NCBI GenBank assembly: GCA_946902985.2
Contig: OX336393.1
Coordinates: 365,906,779 to 365,970,778, forward strand
DNA: 64,000 nt
Reading direction: 5' to 3'
Source: Meconema thalassinum
Taxonomy: Eukaryota > Arthropoda > Insecta > Orthoptera > Tettigoniidae
Each line of letters starts with the position of its first letter. Position 1 is the stretch's first letter. The translations under genes were made by a program, and so were the position numbers. The notes beneath the pieces were generated by a model. It worked only from the letters and a program-made list of their open reading frames with translations. It made no database searches and was not told the origin of the DNA. Below, piece after piece: positions 9,681 through 20,176 of this stretch.

Positions 9681-9960
9681 TTATGCACAACTATGGAGCG
9701 CAATTGAACCTATTTAACAGATGAATTTAAATTAGCTTTGTTCTCTACTCTTCTCTTCTCCCTCTTCATTCTCCAACAATGATGTTTCTTTCTTTCTTTC
9801 TTTCTTTCTTTTGTCATGCAATGGTAGCTGTCATCCGGGGGTATGCAGCAAATTCTTCAAATTCTTCTTCATCGTCTTCTTCTTCTTCTTCTTCTTATTC
9901 TTATTCTTCTCCTTCTTCTTCTTCTTCTTCGTCATTAAGAATATTCTACAATACATTAGT
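9665..9960 (-). mobile_element. Degraded LINE 3' end with (TTC)n/(TTTC)n tracts
   Basis: The segment gagcgcaattgaacctattt (9694) followed by atgaatttaaattagcttt and a tctcttc-rich stretch matches the 3' ends at 35985 and, more weakly, at 25850 and 63580. These are 3' ends of one LINE group on the minus strand. Simple tracts at 9782-9810 and 9857-9935 give the poly-Ser frame at 9779-10165, which is not a gene. Confidence 0.6.
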
Positions 9961-10112
9961 TTTCCATCAACCTAAAAATACTCTACTCCACAAATTTCGG
10001 TCTTCAGCATCTTCTTTGGTTAAGTCTCTGGTAGCCATGTTTCTCTTTTCACCATCCATCCCTTCTTCTCTTGGTTTAACCAGTTTCCGTTTGCCTTCAG
10101 TTTGGCAATGTA
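9960..10112 (-). mobile_element. LINE C-terminal fragment (right part), split by mariner-1
   Basis: On the minus strand 10110-9966 encodes IAKLKANGNWLNQEKKGWMV, KRNMATRDLTKEDAEDRNLW and SRVFLG with a stop. This is the typical C-terminus of an APE-type LINE ORF. The upstream half, WFGHVKRMQNSRIPN, lies at 11035-10984 on the other side of the mariner element. Confidence 0.8.
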
Positions 10113-10981
10113 TAAGGTGCGTTCAAAAAGTAACGAGTCGGAGGCTGGAATGCGCAAACCGGTGACGACATCGGCTATTCCTGGCGTGTGTAACGAGGTG
10201 TGGTTCCGACCAGAGCGTGGAAAGTCACAGCCCGTCGCTAGAGGGCATGCGCGCACGTCACGTGACGATACAATGCGAGCAGCAGCATGCATCAATCGTC
10301 CAACGCTACCAGTCGCATTGCAAACAGTGACATGGAGGCGTCAACCGAAGAGCAAAGAGGTGTTGTTCGGTTTCTGACAGCGGAAGGAGTAGGGTGAACG
10401 GACATTCATTACCGAATGTCACAAGTGTACGGCGAACACTGCATGTCCCTTGCAAGGGTCAGGGCGTGGCACAAGCGCTTCAGGAAGGACGGGTGTCGTT
10501 AACCGATGATGCCCGGTCTGGGGCACACCCCTGCATTACCGATGACAATTTCCAGCTGGTTGTTGCACTCATTACCCAGGACCGTACAGTGCCAGTGAAC
10601 GCCATAGCCGCCGTGGTCACTCCACGACAATGCACGACCTCATACGGCCAACACAGTCGCGGCACTCCTGCAGAAATTCAAATGGGAGGTTCTCGGCCAC
10701 CCTCCATACAGTCCAGACCTCTCTCCCTGTGATTACGCCATGTTTGGTCCCCTGAATGGGGCTCTGTGGGGCCAACGATTCACCTCGGACGCCGACGTCC
10801 AGCTGTACGTGCGGAACTGGTTCACATCGCAGCCCTGGGAATTTTATGAGACAGCCATTCACCGCCTCGTGTCACAGTGGGACAAGTGCCTCAACAGCCT
10901 GGGCCAATACTTCTAACATACAGGTAGCCCTACTGCTTTCTGTGATTATGCTCAGGCTCGTTAATTTTTGAACGCATCTTA
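10113..10981 (+). mobile_element. mariner-1, internally deleted, TA target duplication
   Basis: The terminal inverted repeats taaggtgcgttcaaaaagta and its partner (taagatgcgttcaaaaatta read from the right) match at 23 of the first 25 positions. TA dinucleotides flank it (10111-10112 and 10982-10983). At 869 bp it is shorter than the usual ~1.3 kb. Coding remnants of both ends of a mariner transposase remain. The insertion sits in a LINE whose frame continues on both sides. Confidence 0.92.
10331..10916 (+). pseudogene. mariner transposase remnant (DD34D type, central deletion)
   Basis: The N-terminal part, after ATG at 10331 (EASTEEQRGVVRFLTAEG then YRMSQVYGEHCMSLARVRAW), is the helix-turn-helix region. 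Stops and frame changes follow. From about 10615 the frame encodes HDNARPHTANTVAALLQKFK, then HPPYSPDLSPCDYAMFGPL. These are the second catalytic Asp region and the third Asp region (SPDLSPCD, expected spacing 34). The first catalytic Asp region is deleted. A C-terminal segment ends in FYETAIHRLVSQWDKCLNSL, then GQYF and a stop. The product cannot be an active transposase. Confidence 0.88.
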
Positions 10982-11485
10982 TAACATCAAATTTGGAATT
11001 CTACTATTCTGCATCCTTTTCACATGTCCAAACCATTGTAATTATTATCATTAATATCACACTCATTTCACCACATAGGTGGGACAAATCAACATATCGT
11101 CGGCTTGTTTGTAAGTCGGTATGACAACTTCTTTTAGGGTGGCACATTGAGAAACGAGCGAACAATGGTCTAGGTATCGAAGATGACCACCTTCTGCATG
11201 ATGATAATGTACACCAATTGCCAATATTTCTAGATTGCGGGCTAATGATTTAGGGATGATACCGGTAGAAGAAATGACTATGGGCAGAACCACTACACTT
11301 TCCTGTCTCCACATTTGCCGTATTTCCTCAGGCCGGGCAGACACTTGGTGATTTTCTCACAGCAGGCTTGTTGCAGATTATAGGAATTTGGCAGTGCGAT
11401 ATCAATGAGAAAGGTTACCTTCCGCACTTTGTTCACAACAACGATATCGGGGCGGTTTGCGGCTCTCGTCCATGGGTTTGCGGCG
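10982..11485 (-). mobile_element. LINE fragments: second half of split LINE and a second LINE C-terminus
   Basis: The part 10984-11035 continues the LINE split by mariner-1 (WFGHVKRMQNSRIPNLM on the minus strand). From 11344 to 11063 another minus-strand frame encodes EIRQMWRQESVVVLPIVISS, TGIIPKSLARNLEIL and a histidine-rich piece. It resembles the IVPIVISTTGIIPKSL segment common at the 3' end of another arthropod LINE ORF. Upstream (11480-11345) the related frame is broken. (ATT)n follows at 11489. Confidence 0.72.
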
Positions 11486-12264
11486 AATTACTATTATTAT
11501 TATTATTTATTAATTATTTGCATATGTATGCTGATGTTTACTGCCTCTAGATTCAATTGGAAAGAATTTTTCATTTCTTTTTCATTTTAGACAATTTTGA
11601 TAAAAGACAGAATAATTCTTTTGTTATACTCTCAGATGTATTTTTTACTATAAATTTTACTACAATACAAAAAGGATAAATGATACAGAATAGTGTCAGT
11701 GATGTCTAACGTTTATTACCACACGGCAGTTATTTCCCTACGCTTCCCCAGTAATTTCGGGAGTTATGACAGGCTGTGTGGTGTCCTTGTCGACAGATTG
11801 GTTGTGAAATGGAATGAGGCCTGTTATTGCAGTTTACCACTATAATTAAGGAATAGACCTAACCTAGTTGTGGAATGAATTACCTCCCCCAGCGTAGAGT
11901 GTTTGAGTCAAGAGCTACACACTGCTAATTACCGAGTCCCCTCAACTCCTCACATATTCGACAAGTGGTAGTGGTGGGGAGCCATTTGGATTATTGGAGA
12001 CTAGAGTGAGAATTTTAGAGGTTTCTTCATTTATTCTGGATTTCCTTTAGTGAATGGTTAAGTAAATAGACAACCCGTAAATTGGTCTAATTAAATGTAA
12101 TAATACACGCTATCTTCCTTTCTTTTGAATTCAATCTACATCAAGCACAGCATAATAGTACTGGAGTACTTAGAGCTTCCTTTAGTTAATTTAGGAAATG
12201 TTATTCAACTTGTTTGTGAAAAGTGATATCTGAAGTTTTATTGAATTCTTGTTCTTGATGATGT
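11486..12264. other. Unassigned AT-rich sequence
   Basis: It begins with a short (ATT)n tract. No gene or repeat partner was recognised. Confidence 0.45.
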
Positions 12265-12425
12265 TTTATTTACGGCTTTCGACATCGTGGTCGTGTATAC
12301 CCGAGTACTTGGGTGTGTGTGTGAATTACTGTTATAATCTGTATTAGTTGATGTCTCTAGTAGTGTGTGTATTTTGTACTGGAGGCTAGGATTGGTAAGG
12401 AAGCCGCCGTAGCTTTAGATTGGGA
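12265..12425 (-). mobile_element. SINE 3' half with shared 3' domain
   Basis: On the minus strand the order is cctaccttccggc-like body (ccaatcctagcctccagtac), acacacactactagagacat, then gtacacgaccacgatgtcga. This matches the 3' domain of SINE-B, SINE-C and SINE-K. The head is missing or belongs to the adjacent 12440 fragment in opposite orientation. Confidence 0.65.
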
Positions 12426-12439
12426 TCCTGCCATTTGAC

Positions 12440-12565
12440 GGAAGTAGAGGGGCGTGATAGGGCAGCGGTCAAACTGTTTGTCACTCACCAGCGTAGACCG
12501 GGTTCGATTTCCGGTCAGTGCATGTGAGATTTTCGAATGGCATGTCCTATGTTCGGATTCCACGT
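12440..12565 (+). mobile_element. SINE-I head copy 1
   Basis: The tRNA-like head ggggcgtgatagggcagcgg (A-box position) is followed by the B box gggttcgatttccgg and gcatgtgagattttcg. The same head occurs inverted at 33000-33095 and 36235-36355. The body is short or eroded. Confidence 0.65.
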
Positions 12566-12639
12566 AAAATGGAGGTACCGTAGCTCATGATTGCGAGATT
12601 AATGGTCACGTAAAACTACAAGCTTCCTTCCATCCTTTG

Positions 12640-12838
12640 ACTTAAGTAGATGTGGGAAGCCACAGAAAAATACTTCAAGGATGGTTGGGGTAGCCATGCT
12701 CTATTCTGTTATCCTCACGAGGCTAAGAAGAACCCATTCCAACCCTCAAAGCAGAATCAAAGTTATTGGCAAAACCGGAAATTGCATCCGGGCCTCATAG
12801 AAGGTAGCCAACAACGCTAGCCATTACACCATGAGGCT
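12640..12838 (-). mobile_element. SINE-B fragment
   Basis: On the minus strand it has the SINE-B head (cctcatggtgtaatggctag), a diverged body with aattattggc-type changes (gccaataactttgattctgc), ggaatgggttcttcttagcc, and ccatccttgaagtatttttc. It is strongly diverged, so it is an old copy. Confidence 0.62.
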
Positions 12839-12912
12839 GATAAAATTTCGTTGAAGATAGTAATATGTATGTTGTTATAAATTACTTTGTAAGTACGTAC
12901 AACAATAAGTGG

Positions 12913-13115
12913 AAACGTGTTGGTGCAGTGGCTTAGCTGTTCGTCTTTAGCACGGCCGGCAGGGGTTCGAACTTCGGTGAAGGCGGGGAGGAATTTTCTA
13001 CGTGAAAAAAAAAATCACGTTGAGTCAGGAAGGGCATCCGGCTCATATACCCCTGCCAAAACAGAAATGAGCTAGGTTGGCTCCGGCGACCGCAATTAAT
13101 TGGATAAAAGGAAGA
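12913..13115 (+). mobile_element. SINE-E copy 2
   Basis: The A-box-like gttggtgcagtggcttagct and B box gggttcgaacttcggtg are followed by the SINE-E body (gtcaggaagggcatccggct) and 3' end (ggctccggcgaccgcaatta). A poly-A run (13005-13014) sits in the body. It matches copy 1 at 7013-7233 in inverse orientation. Confidence 0.82.
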
Positions 13116-13572
13116 AAGTTGTTTACGGTAAAATAGTAAGAGTATACCTTAAACTGAAAAAACAATGGGGGTAGGTGACCCGCCCCTTGAAACCTCAATA
13201 ACTAACTAACTAAACTGAAAATTCTACAATTACAAAGGAAACTAGAAATTTTACACCCCGATTAAGAGTGTTAATATTAATTCGTAAGAATAAAATATTA
13301 TTTTCAAGCATCTCAATACAGTGCTAGCGTTTTGCCCTGCTGTACCATTGGGCTCATCAGTTGGTATGGGCCACCTCATCTCAATTCCAATGACCATCAT
13401 TTGGCAGTCAAGAATTGATGGAACAAGAATAAGGATGGAGGTAGTAGAAAATCCCTCCCTGTTATCTTATTCCGTTGAAGCCAATCTGAAGGTAAGGAGG
13501 ATAAAGGGATAAACATGTGATAGAACACTAAATAAACATTGCCAACTGGAATTGAAAATAAGATAACACAAA
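13116..13572. other. Mostly unassigned; retroposon tail near 13170-13215
   Basis: The stretch ggtgacccgccccttgaaac then ctcaataactaactaactaa resembles the tails at 2433-2465 and 25188. Otherwise no gene or repeat was recognised. A 63-codon frame at 13321 is not family-like. Confidence 0.45.
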
Positions 13573-13800
13573 ACTCAGCAATTTCCTAAGTTTATGGCGT
13601 GTCTCGTGCATGAGTTTCACCTAGGAACACCAAGAGAGGCTCATCAGCGGGCTCTTGGAGTCCGTGAACGGCCCCATACAAGGGTAGCAAACTGCACGCT
13701 ATCTCTCTTTTTATGAAGCGCACCTGAGCTTCTTTACTGCGAGAGCTTAAATCTCAAGCGACCATTCAGCTCCCTATAATGGTTTCCAAAAAGATGGTAC
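13573..13800 (+). mobile_element. Foldback MITE copy 2 (one arm and centre)
   Basis: This matches the minus strand of the foldback element at 48394-48716: tttatggcgtgtctcgtgca, gtttcacctaggaac, gctcatcagcgggctcttgg, gtagcaaactgcacgctatc, tcccctataa-type end and ccaaaaagatggtac. The second inverted arm present at 48394 is absent here, so it is a partial or deleted copy. Confidence 0.75.
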
Positions 13801-14617
13801 CATATTTTATAATATAACTTAGTTTATTCTGATTTGGAGTCCTACGCGTAGGCTAGTGTCATTCCTTTACATTATATCGCTAGAATGGGCTAGTAACCAC
13901 ATAATCTGTGATTGTTAGGCAGTAGGCACTGACCATAACTTCATGATCGAAGGAAACACGATGGCGATATTCCAGTTTAAGACTGCGAGTGCTAACCTGT
14001 TGACGCATTTTCCCCCCTGTTGATTCAATGAGCCAGAAATACTGACATCCGGGAGATGTTGAGGGAGAATGAAGTTATTTCCGGATGAGAAGCTGGATGT
14101 GTAGACTCACTTCATTAGCGCGCAGTCCAATCCTCCCTGGGGAGCGTGCATTACGTCCGAGTCAACTCGAGGTTACAGTACAAGAACCAAAAGTTCTGAT
14201 TTACTTTTCACAGTCACTACTGCCAATCCTACACGATTTCGCCCGAGTGAACAATAATCGGGGCTCCAATTGGGCTAAAGTAGTGCGATGGTCTAATTAG
14301 CAAAACACGCAATTCCCCTTCAACTCGCAGAGAAATTATACAATACAGGGTTATTAAGCTAAGAGGGCTACCTCAAATATCTACGGAACCGTTTAAGATA
14401 TCGTCAGTCCCTTTTCAAATTCTTAAATCGTACTCATAAAAACACGGTCCATTTCGTCCGCAGCACATGCGTATTTACCGAGAAACCGGTAGCAACTTTG
14501 ATTTTATTAAATGGAACTAAGTTATACTAATTTCACCCTCTGAAACAACTAAGAATTAAGTGACAAGTTCAGTGAAGTGTTTATTTTGCAAATCCGACGA
14601 ATATGTTTTCAGATACT
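13801..14617. other. Unassigned sequence
   Basis: A 71-codon frame at 14085-14300 is open but unrecognised. No repeat partner was noticed. This could be unique DNA. Confidence 0.4.
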
Positions 14618-14635
14618 ATTAAAGGTTTCCATGTG

Positions 14636-14955
14636 CAGCCTCCGTGGCCTAGGTGGCAGCACGCTGGCCTCTCACCACTGGGTCCATGGTTCAAATCCCG
14701 GTCACTCCATGTGAGATCTGTTCTGGACAAAACGGAGACAGACAGGTTCTCTGGGTACTCCCGGTTTCCCTGTCAAAAATTTCATTCCAGCAACACTCTC
14801 CGCTATCATTTCATTTCATCTGTCATTCATTTAATCATTGTCTCAGAGGAGTGCGAAAGGCTTCGGCAGCCGGCACAGTTCATATCCTCGCCGCTAGATA
14901 GGGGGCTTCATTCATTCCATCCCTGACCCGGTCGTTCGACTGGAAGCAGGTTTGC
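14636..14955 (+). mobile_element. SINE-A copy 2, full length with 18-bp target duplication
   Basis: It starts cagcctccgtggcctaggtg with B box ggttcaaatcccgg and ends gactggaagcaggtttgc. It aligns over its whole length with copy 1 (4252-4584, minus). The 18-bp attaaaggtttccatgtg (14618-14635) recurs as attaaaggtgtccatgtg (14956-14973) with one mismatch. The two copies with independent duplications fix both ends of this family at about 320-333 bp. Confidence 0.92.
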
Positions 14956-14973
14956 ATTAAAGGTGTCCATGTG

Positions 14974-15455
14974 TGTTGGCATTAGCCAGAAAGTGATGCC
15001 CTAGCCGCTGAAATGTCGAGTGCATGATTCTCTTGCGAGACCCACTCCTTGTTCACAAACTCACAAACCGAATCTGAGGCTTGAGCTACCGCCTGTTTAC
15101 CATCTCTTAATGGATGAGTATTTTTGCATTTGTCTAGTTTAATTTTAGTGTCGCCTTATATTTAAATACGAATTTTCAAGCCAGTAGTTCTGACGCCAAC
15201 CTATAACTAATAGACACAAAATAAACTGTTGATCATTACCAGGTCACAGATTTTGATGATCTAAAATGACCTGTAAAATTACTGAAAAATCCAATAAAAT
15301 GACCTGAATCCTATTATTAACAAGTAGTTTCCAGAAGAACTAAATAACCTATTTTCACTGTGTTTTTTTTTTTTTATTAACAACTCTCTCTCCTATTAAG
15401 AGGATTTTCCATGTGATATACTAAATATAGGCTATGTCCTTACTTAACAGTTACT
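14974..15455. other. Unassigned AT-rich sequence
   Basis: A (T)13 run lies at 15362-15376. No gene or repeat was recognised. Confidence 0.45.
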
Positions 15456-16125
15456 TACTTGTTATTGTTGTTGTTGTTGTTTGAGTCTTCAGGCTTTTGA
15501 CTGGTTTGATGCAGCTCTCCATGCCTCCTTTCTTGAGCTAATCGTTTCATCTCTACATAGCTACCACACCCTACATCCGAAGCAATCTGTTTAACATATT
15601 CTAACCTTGGTCTACCCCTACAATTCTTGTCCTCAACCCTTCCTTCCATCACTAAGCTTGCTATTCCTGGGTGTTTTAGTATGTGTCCTACTAACCTATC
15701 TCTTCTCTTCATTAGCAGTTGCCAGAAACATCTCTCCTCTCCCACTCGTCTTAATACCTCTTCGTTTGTCACCCTATCTACCCATCTGATCTTCATCATT
15801 CTCCTGTAACACCACATTTCAAATGCTTCAATTCTCCTCGTTTCAGCTGCATCAATAGTCCAAGTTTCACTTCCATAGAGTGCCACGCTCCAGACAAAGG
15901 CTTTCAAAAATGGCTTCCTAATACCTAAATCTATATTCGATGTCAACAGATTCCTTTTTTGTAGAAAGGCTTTCCTTGCCTGAGCCAACCTACTTTTTAT
16001 ATCCTCTTTGCTTCCTCCATCACTGGTTATTTTGCTTCCTAAGTAACAGAAGTCTCATACTTCCTTCAGCTTTTCACCTGCCAATTTGATGTCCATAGAT
16101 GTTTCTGATTTATTTCGGCTGCATT
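15456..16125 (-). mobile_element. RTE-like LINE 3' fragment with (CAA)n tail
   Basis: The minus strand encodes MDIKLAGEKLKEV near 16100. After one stop follow FCYLGSKITSDGGSKEDIKS, RLAQARKAFLQKRNLLT, then VALYGSETWTIDAAETRRIE, FEMWCYRRMMKIRWVDRVTN, and ends GRPRLEYVKQIASDVGCGSY. A (CAA)n tail lies at 15460-15480. The order is that of the post-RT and C-terminal part of RTE-type LINEs. The 177-codon open part is well kept, so the insertion is younger than most LINE pieces here. Confidence 0.88.
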
Positions 16126-16724
16126 CCAGTGTTAATTACTTAGCCGAAAATTAAAATGTTTGGACATAAATTTTACTTTATTTGCAATATATAGATGACG
16201 GAGCTTACATTTCAATATCGCAGCCAGTGAATTAATGGCGTGCTCTATAATTAAAAGAGCAGATATTTCATTGATTTTATGAAGTAAATTTGCGGAAGTT
16301 CTCCTGCCGTTAAAAGGTTATCAGTTGTTAAATATTCATGTAGACGATGTTATTATTTTTATGAATGCTAAAGCAATGAAGCCTCCCTATTGCTAGCTGT
16401 CATGCTAAGGTGTCTATACGCTCGATTAGGATCATCGTGGGCTAGAATATTGCTGCAGTGTAGCCGTGCACTTTAAGTCGCATACCAGAAGAGAGAGCTG
16501 GAAGTCCAAGGGTAGATCCTGGTGCTGCAGAGGCCATCCTGTGTCAGTTTCTTCACCCTCTTCGGGAAAAAATAGAGATAGTAGCATAGTACTTAATAAA
16601 TCCAGTTACACACACTATTGCAGACACCGTTGTTGTTGTTCGTTCATTTCGGGAGTTTGGTCACGTACCCCCATATATTTGACTCTGTGTGGACCCTGTG
16701 ATATTAGGGTGACTGTCTTTTATT
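16126..16724. other. Unassigned sequence
   Basis: Nothing recognised. The 139-codon frame starting at 16466 runs into SINE-J and is not gene-like. Confidence 0.45.
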
Positions 16725-17072
16725 TTTTGCGTATGGCTTTTAGTGCCGGGAGTGTCCAAGGACATGTTCGGCTCGCCAGAGTTTGTAGCTGCTTCTATGA
16801 GGACACCCATGGGGTGAGCTACACTACCGTCGCGTTTGGGGTGTTGTATGGGGAGGAAAGTGTGAATGTAAGGACGAGGAATTGAAAGGTAGCGGCTGTG
16901 GCCTATAGTTAGGGACCAACCCCGGTATTTTCCTGGAAGGAAGATGGGAAACCACAGAGGACCATCTTCAAGGTTGCCGGTGGAGGGATTCTAACCTTCT
17001 CGCCTCCCGGATGTGAGCAGCTGCCTGCAGCCACGCCGTAACGACCACGGCTAACTCACCTGAAAGTTTGGC
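16725..17072 (-). mobile_element. SINE-J copy 1
   Basis: The minus strand begins ggtgagttagccgtggtcgt with a B-box relative gttagaatccctcc, then ggcaaccttgaagatggtcc. Its 3' end is gacactcccggcactaaaag, then ccatacgc. It matches 42945-43265 closely, and a tail fragment lies at 43300-43395. Confidence 0.8.
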
Positions 17073-17107
17073 TGCATTAATAGAGTAAATGTATTCGAAA
17101 TTCAGGT

Positions 17108-17366
17108 GAGGATTCGGAAAGAGGTGGTCGTGGTCTTAAGTTTTGAACCATCCCGGCATTTGCTTGGAGTAAAAGTGGGGAAACCACGGAAAACCAGTTT
17201 CAGGAGGGCTGAGGTGGGAATCTTCTGAGGTTTGCTTCACGAGGCTGAGTGTATCCCGTTCCTATTCTTAGACCAGAATTAAATCTTTTGATAGAGTGGG
17301 AAATCGAACCCGGACCTCCGTGGTGACAGTAAACAATGCTAGTCACTACCTCACGAGGCGGACTTA
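17108..17366 (-). mobile_element. SINE-B copy
   Basis: On the minus strand it has head gcctcgtgaggtagtgacta, B box gggttcgatttccc, body gatttaattctggtctaaga, cactcagcctcgtgaagcaa, and gtggtttccccacttttact. The 3' shared domain is missing because the copy ends after ccgggatggttc. Confidence 0.75.
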
Positions 17367-17369
17367 TGC

Positions 17370-17695
17370 GGACGTATAGCCGCCCCCGTGTATTGGGGTA
17401 GTGCGCTGGTTTCTCGCCCGGTGGCCCCGAGTTCGATTCCCGGCTATGGCATGGATTTTTAAAACTGATGTGATGGATGGACGAGGTGTTTTCATCCTCG
17501 TGAGGACAATTGAGTTGCTGTTTAACAGTGAGGCAGCGCCTTCCCAATCCTCACCTGCATTACAAATACACACACTACTATAGACACCACAATAACACAG
17601 TTTATCAAACAAATTATACACACCCAAGTACACTGGGCTAAATGACCATAATGTCGTATATCCTCTAAATAATGAAAACAACAACAAAGATATTA
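17370..17695 (+). mobile_element. SINE-K, full body with shared 3' domain
   Basis: The head gcccccgtgtattggggtag then tgcgctggtttctcgcc has B box gagttcgattcccgg. The body includes tcctcgtgaggacaattgag. The 3' part (acacacactactatagacac, then cacccaagtacactgggcta and aatgaccataatgtc) is almost the same as the 3' ends of SINE-B and SINE-C, although the head differs from both. Confidence 0.82.
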
Positions 17696-18315
17696 TCATC
17701 AGTAATGTATTGCTTTCATTAAGGTAACGAAGACTTATCTTGAAGCATTGCGAAACGTTTCCTGTGTTCCTCTTAAGGTTACCATTCTTTCCCTCAGGTC
17801 TGTGTGGGTAGGTGGTCCATGTAATGGTGTATCATATTCCCTGCAGGCCAGCTTCTCAACGAACATTGTTGCCAGCCCATGATTTAAATTGCCAATCTTG
17901 CCCCAGGTGTACACATTTTTTGCCACAATGGAAGCTCATCAGATGTACAGTCGTAGCAGGTCCCTCTGGCCCACAACCGCAACTTTACAAACTCTATTTT
18001 GAATAGAAAGTTTATTGCCATAAATATATTTTCATGGTCGAATCGCTTTCTAGATTGCACGCAAATCTTGTTCAATAAAAGGGTTTTCCTCTATGCACGC
18101 AGTGCATACATGTATGTTGCTTCTAAGTAACTTGTCTTCGTTACTCGAGGTCACAAGTTCGATCCCAGACCTCGCTCGACATTTAAAAATGTCGTCCCGA
18201 ACCTTTAATTTTCTGACTGTGCCTGCCATAAATCTTGTAAGTTATAAAAATTATTCATTTTTCCAAGAAAATGGCGACATCTTTACTATCTCGTGTCGAC
18301 CGACTGGAAAGCTTC
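17696..18315. other. Mostly unassigned; tRNA-like head near 18130
   Basis: At 18130-18180 ttactcgaggtcacaagttc then gatcccagacctcgctcg looks like a degenerate SINE head with a B box. The rest shows no gene or repeat. Confidence 0.4.
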
Positions 18316-18707
18316 TTTCTTCTTCTTCTTCTTCTTCTTCTTCTTCTTCTTCGCGAATGGGTCGCTTAGGACCACGCGAAATCAACACTTTCTAGCCTTC
18401 CTGTTGGCCCAGTATTCCTTCATTCGCAACGAGTGGGTCTGTTTCCGCTGCTCTGACCATTGATGTTGTGTGTCAGTCTGTTCGGGTCCATTCTTTCTAT
18501 GTGTCCCATAAATTGATTCTTCGCATTCGCATTGTGTCTGTGATTTTGGAAACTTTTTTGTATATTTCTGTATTAGGCTTTGGATAATGTACACCATCCT
18601 TTGTTCTCGGTCCAAAGATTTTTCTCATTATTTTACGTTCTTTCACTTCTATTTGGTGTTTTAGTGTTTTGTGTTGGAGATTTAGTGTCTCTGAAAGCTT
18701 CTATTAA
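18316..18707 (-). mobile_element. LINE 3' end with (GAA)n tail
   Basis: The minus strand encodes EVKERKIMRKIFGPRTKDGV, then HYPKPNTEIYKKVSKITDTM, RMRRINLW, then in another frame GHIERMDPNRLTHNI, and a C-terminus RMKEYWANRKARKC. The tail reads cgtggtcctaagcgaccc then (GAA)n (18316-18355). The same group recurs at 34996, 38835, 39880, 58285 and 60295. Frameshifts show that it is dead. Tc1 copy 1 lies directly at its 5' side. Confidence 0.8.
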
Positions 18708-18709
18708 TA

Positions 18710-20174
18710 CACACATCAAAAAAAGTTTTGCATCACCTCGGTTCCCAGATCTCCGGCATATAGACGTTGACTGTGTATATTGTATCGAAGATACAGTCCC
18801 TTTGACTGTTCATAGATGTCACTAAAACTGCTCAAAGATGTAAACAACCATGCATGAGCAGGGCCTATTAGACGGAGGGGGTACGACAGCCGATCAGTTC
18901 CAGTCATTCCACCAGGACGAAGGTACGCTGCTCATGTTGTCTGTAGTTCTACCATGCCTAGAAGGTCAATACCGCAGTTCGATCGCGTCCGCATTGTTAC
19001 TTTGTGTCAAGAAGGGCTCTCAACAAGGGAAGTTTCCAGGCGTCTCAGAGTGAACCAAAGCGATGTTGTTCGGACATGGAGGAGGTACAGAGATACAGGA
19101 ACTGTCGATGACAGGCCTCGCTCAGGCCGCCCAAGGGCTACTACTGTAGTGGATGACCGCTACTTACGGATTGCCGCTCGGAGGAACCCTGACAGCAATG
19201 CCACCATGTTGAATAATGCGTTTCGTTCAGCCACAGGACGTCGTGTTTCAACTCAAACTGTGCGCAATAGGCTGCATGATGCGCAACTTCACTCCCGACG
19301 TCCATGGCGAGGTCCAGCTTTGCAACCCCGACACCATGCAGCGCGGTACAGATGGGCCCAACAACATGCTGAATGGACCCCACAGAATTGGCATCACGTT
19401 CTCTTCACCGATGAGTGTCGCATATGCCTTCAACCAGACAATCGTCGGAGACATGTTTGGAGGCACCCTGGTCAGGCTGAACGTCTTAGACACACTGTCC
19501 AGCGAGTGCAGCAAGGTGGTGGTTCCCTGATGTTTTGGGGTGGTATTATGTGGGGCCGACGTACGCCACTGGTGGTCATGGAAGGCTCCGAAACGGCTTT
19601 ACGATACCTGAATGACATCCTCCGACCCATAGTGCACCCATATCGGCAGAATATTGGAGAGGCATTTGTCTTCATGGACGACAATTCTCGACCTCATCGT
19701 GCACATCTTGTGAATGCGTTCCTTCAAGATAACGACATCGCTCGACTACAGTGGCCAGCATGTTCGCCAGACATGAACCCTATCGAACATGCCTGGGATA
19801 TGTTGAAAAGGGCTGTTTATGGACGTCTTGACCCACCAACCACTCTGAGAGATTTACGCCGAATTGTCGTTGAGGAGTGGGACAATTTGGACCAACAGTG
19901 TCTTGATGAACTTGTGGATAGTATGCCACGACGAATACAGGCATGCATCAATGCAAGAGGACGTGCTACTGGGTATTAGAGGTAGTGGTATGTACTGCAA
20001 TCTGGACCACAAATGCTGAAAGTCTAGCTGTATGATGGTACAACATGCAATGTGTGGGTCTCATGAGCAATAAAACGAGCTGAAATGTTGTTTGTGTTGA
20101 TCTCTATTCCCTTTGTATTTAAAGGTTCCGGAACTCTTGGAACCGAGGTGATGCAAAACTTTTTTTGATGTGTG
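18710..20174 (+). mobile_element. Tc1-type transposon copy 1, intact, 1465 bp
   Basis: Perfect 36-bp terminal inverted repeats (cacacatcaaaaaaagtttt... at 18710-18745, complement at 20139-20174) and a TA duplication (18708-18709, 20175-20176) bound it. The element has the same length as copy 2 at 45114-46578. By eye only about seven single-base differences separate them, with no indels. It holds one uninterrupted transposase ORF and an AATAAA signal at 20069-20074. It has every feature expected of an autonomous Tc1/mariner element. Confidence 0.97.
18954..19979 (+). CDS. Tc1-type DD34E transposase, complete
   Basis: A DNA transposase of 341 residues, the usual length for Tc1-like enzymes. 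It binds the terminal repeats and cuts and joins DNA at TA in the nucleus. Residues 10-50 form the first helix-turn-helix (REVSRRLRVNQSDVVRTW), and the GRPR linker is at 58-61. A second helix-turn-helix spans about 70-125 (VSTQTVRNRLHDA). Catalytic residues are D153 (FTDE), D243 (MDDN) and E278 (NPIEHAWD). Exactly 34 residues separate D243 and E278. The FWGGI motif is at 195-198. The ATG chosen gives the standard MPRRSIPQFDR start. A second frame overlapping the start is a shadow. It differs from copy 2 only at residue 167 (His here, Arg there). Confidence 0.97.
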   Translation: MPRRSIPQFDRVRIVTLCQEGLSTREVSRRLRVNQSDVVRTWRRYRDTGTVDDRPRSGRPRATTVVDDRYLRIAARRNPDSNATMLNNAFRSATGRRVSTQTVRNRLHDAQLHSRRPWRGPALQPRHHAARYRWAQQHAEWTPQNWHHVLFTDECRICLQPDNRRRHVWRHPGQAERLRHTVQRVQQGGGSLMFWGGIMWGRRTPLVVMEGSETALRYLNDILRPIVHPYRQNIGEAFVFMDDNSRPHRAHLVNAFLQDNDIARLQWPACSPDMNPIEHAWDMLKRAVYGRLDPPTTLRDLRRIVVEEWDNLDQQCLDELVDSMPRRIQACINARGRATGY

Positions 20175-20176
20175 TA

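Noticed and set aside
9779..10165. Ser-rich 128-codon protein
   Set aside because: The Ser run comes from (TTC)n/(TCT)n tracts next to a LINE 3' end and the frame continues into a mariner element.
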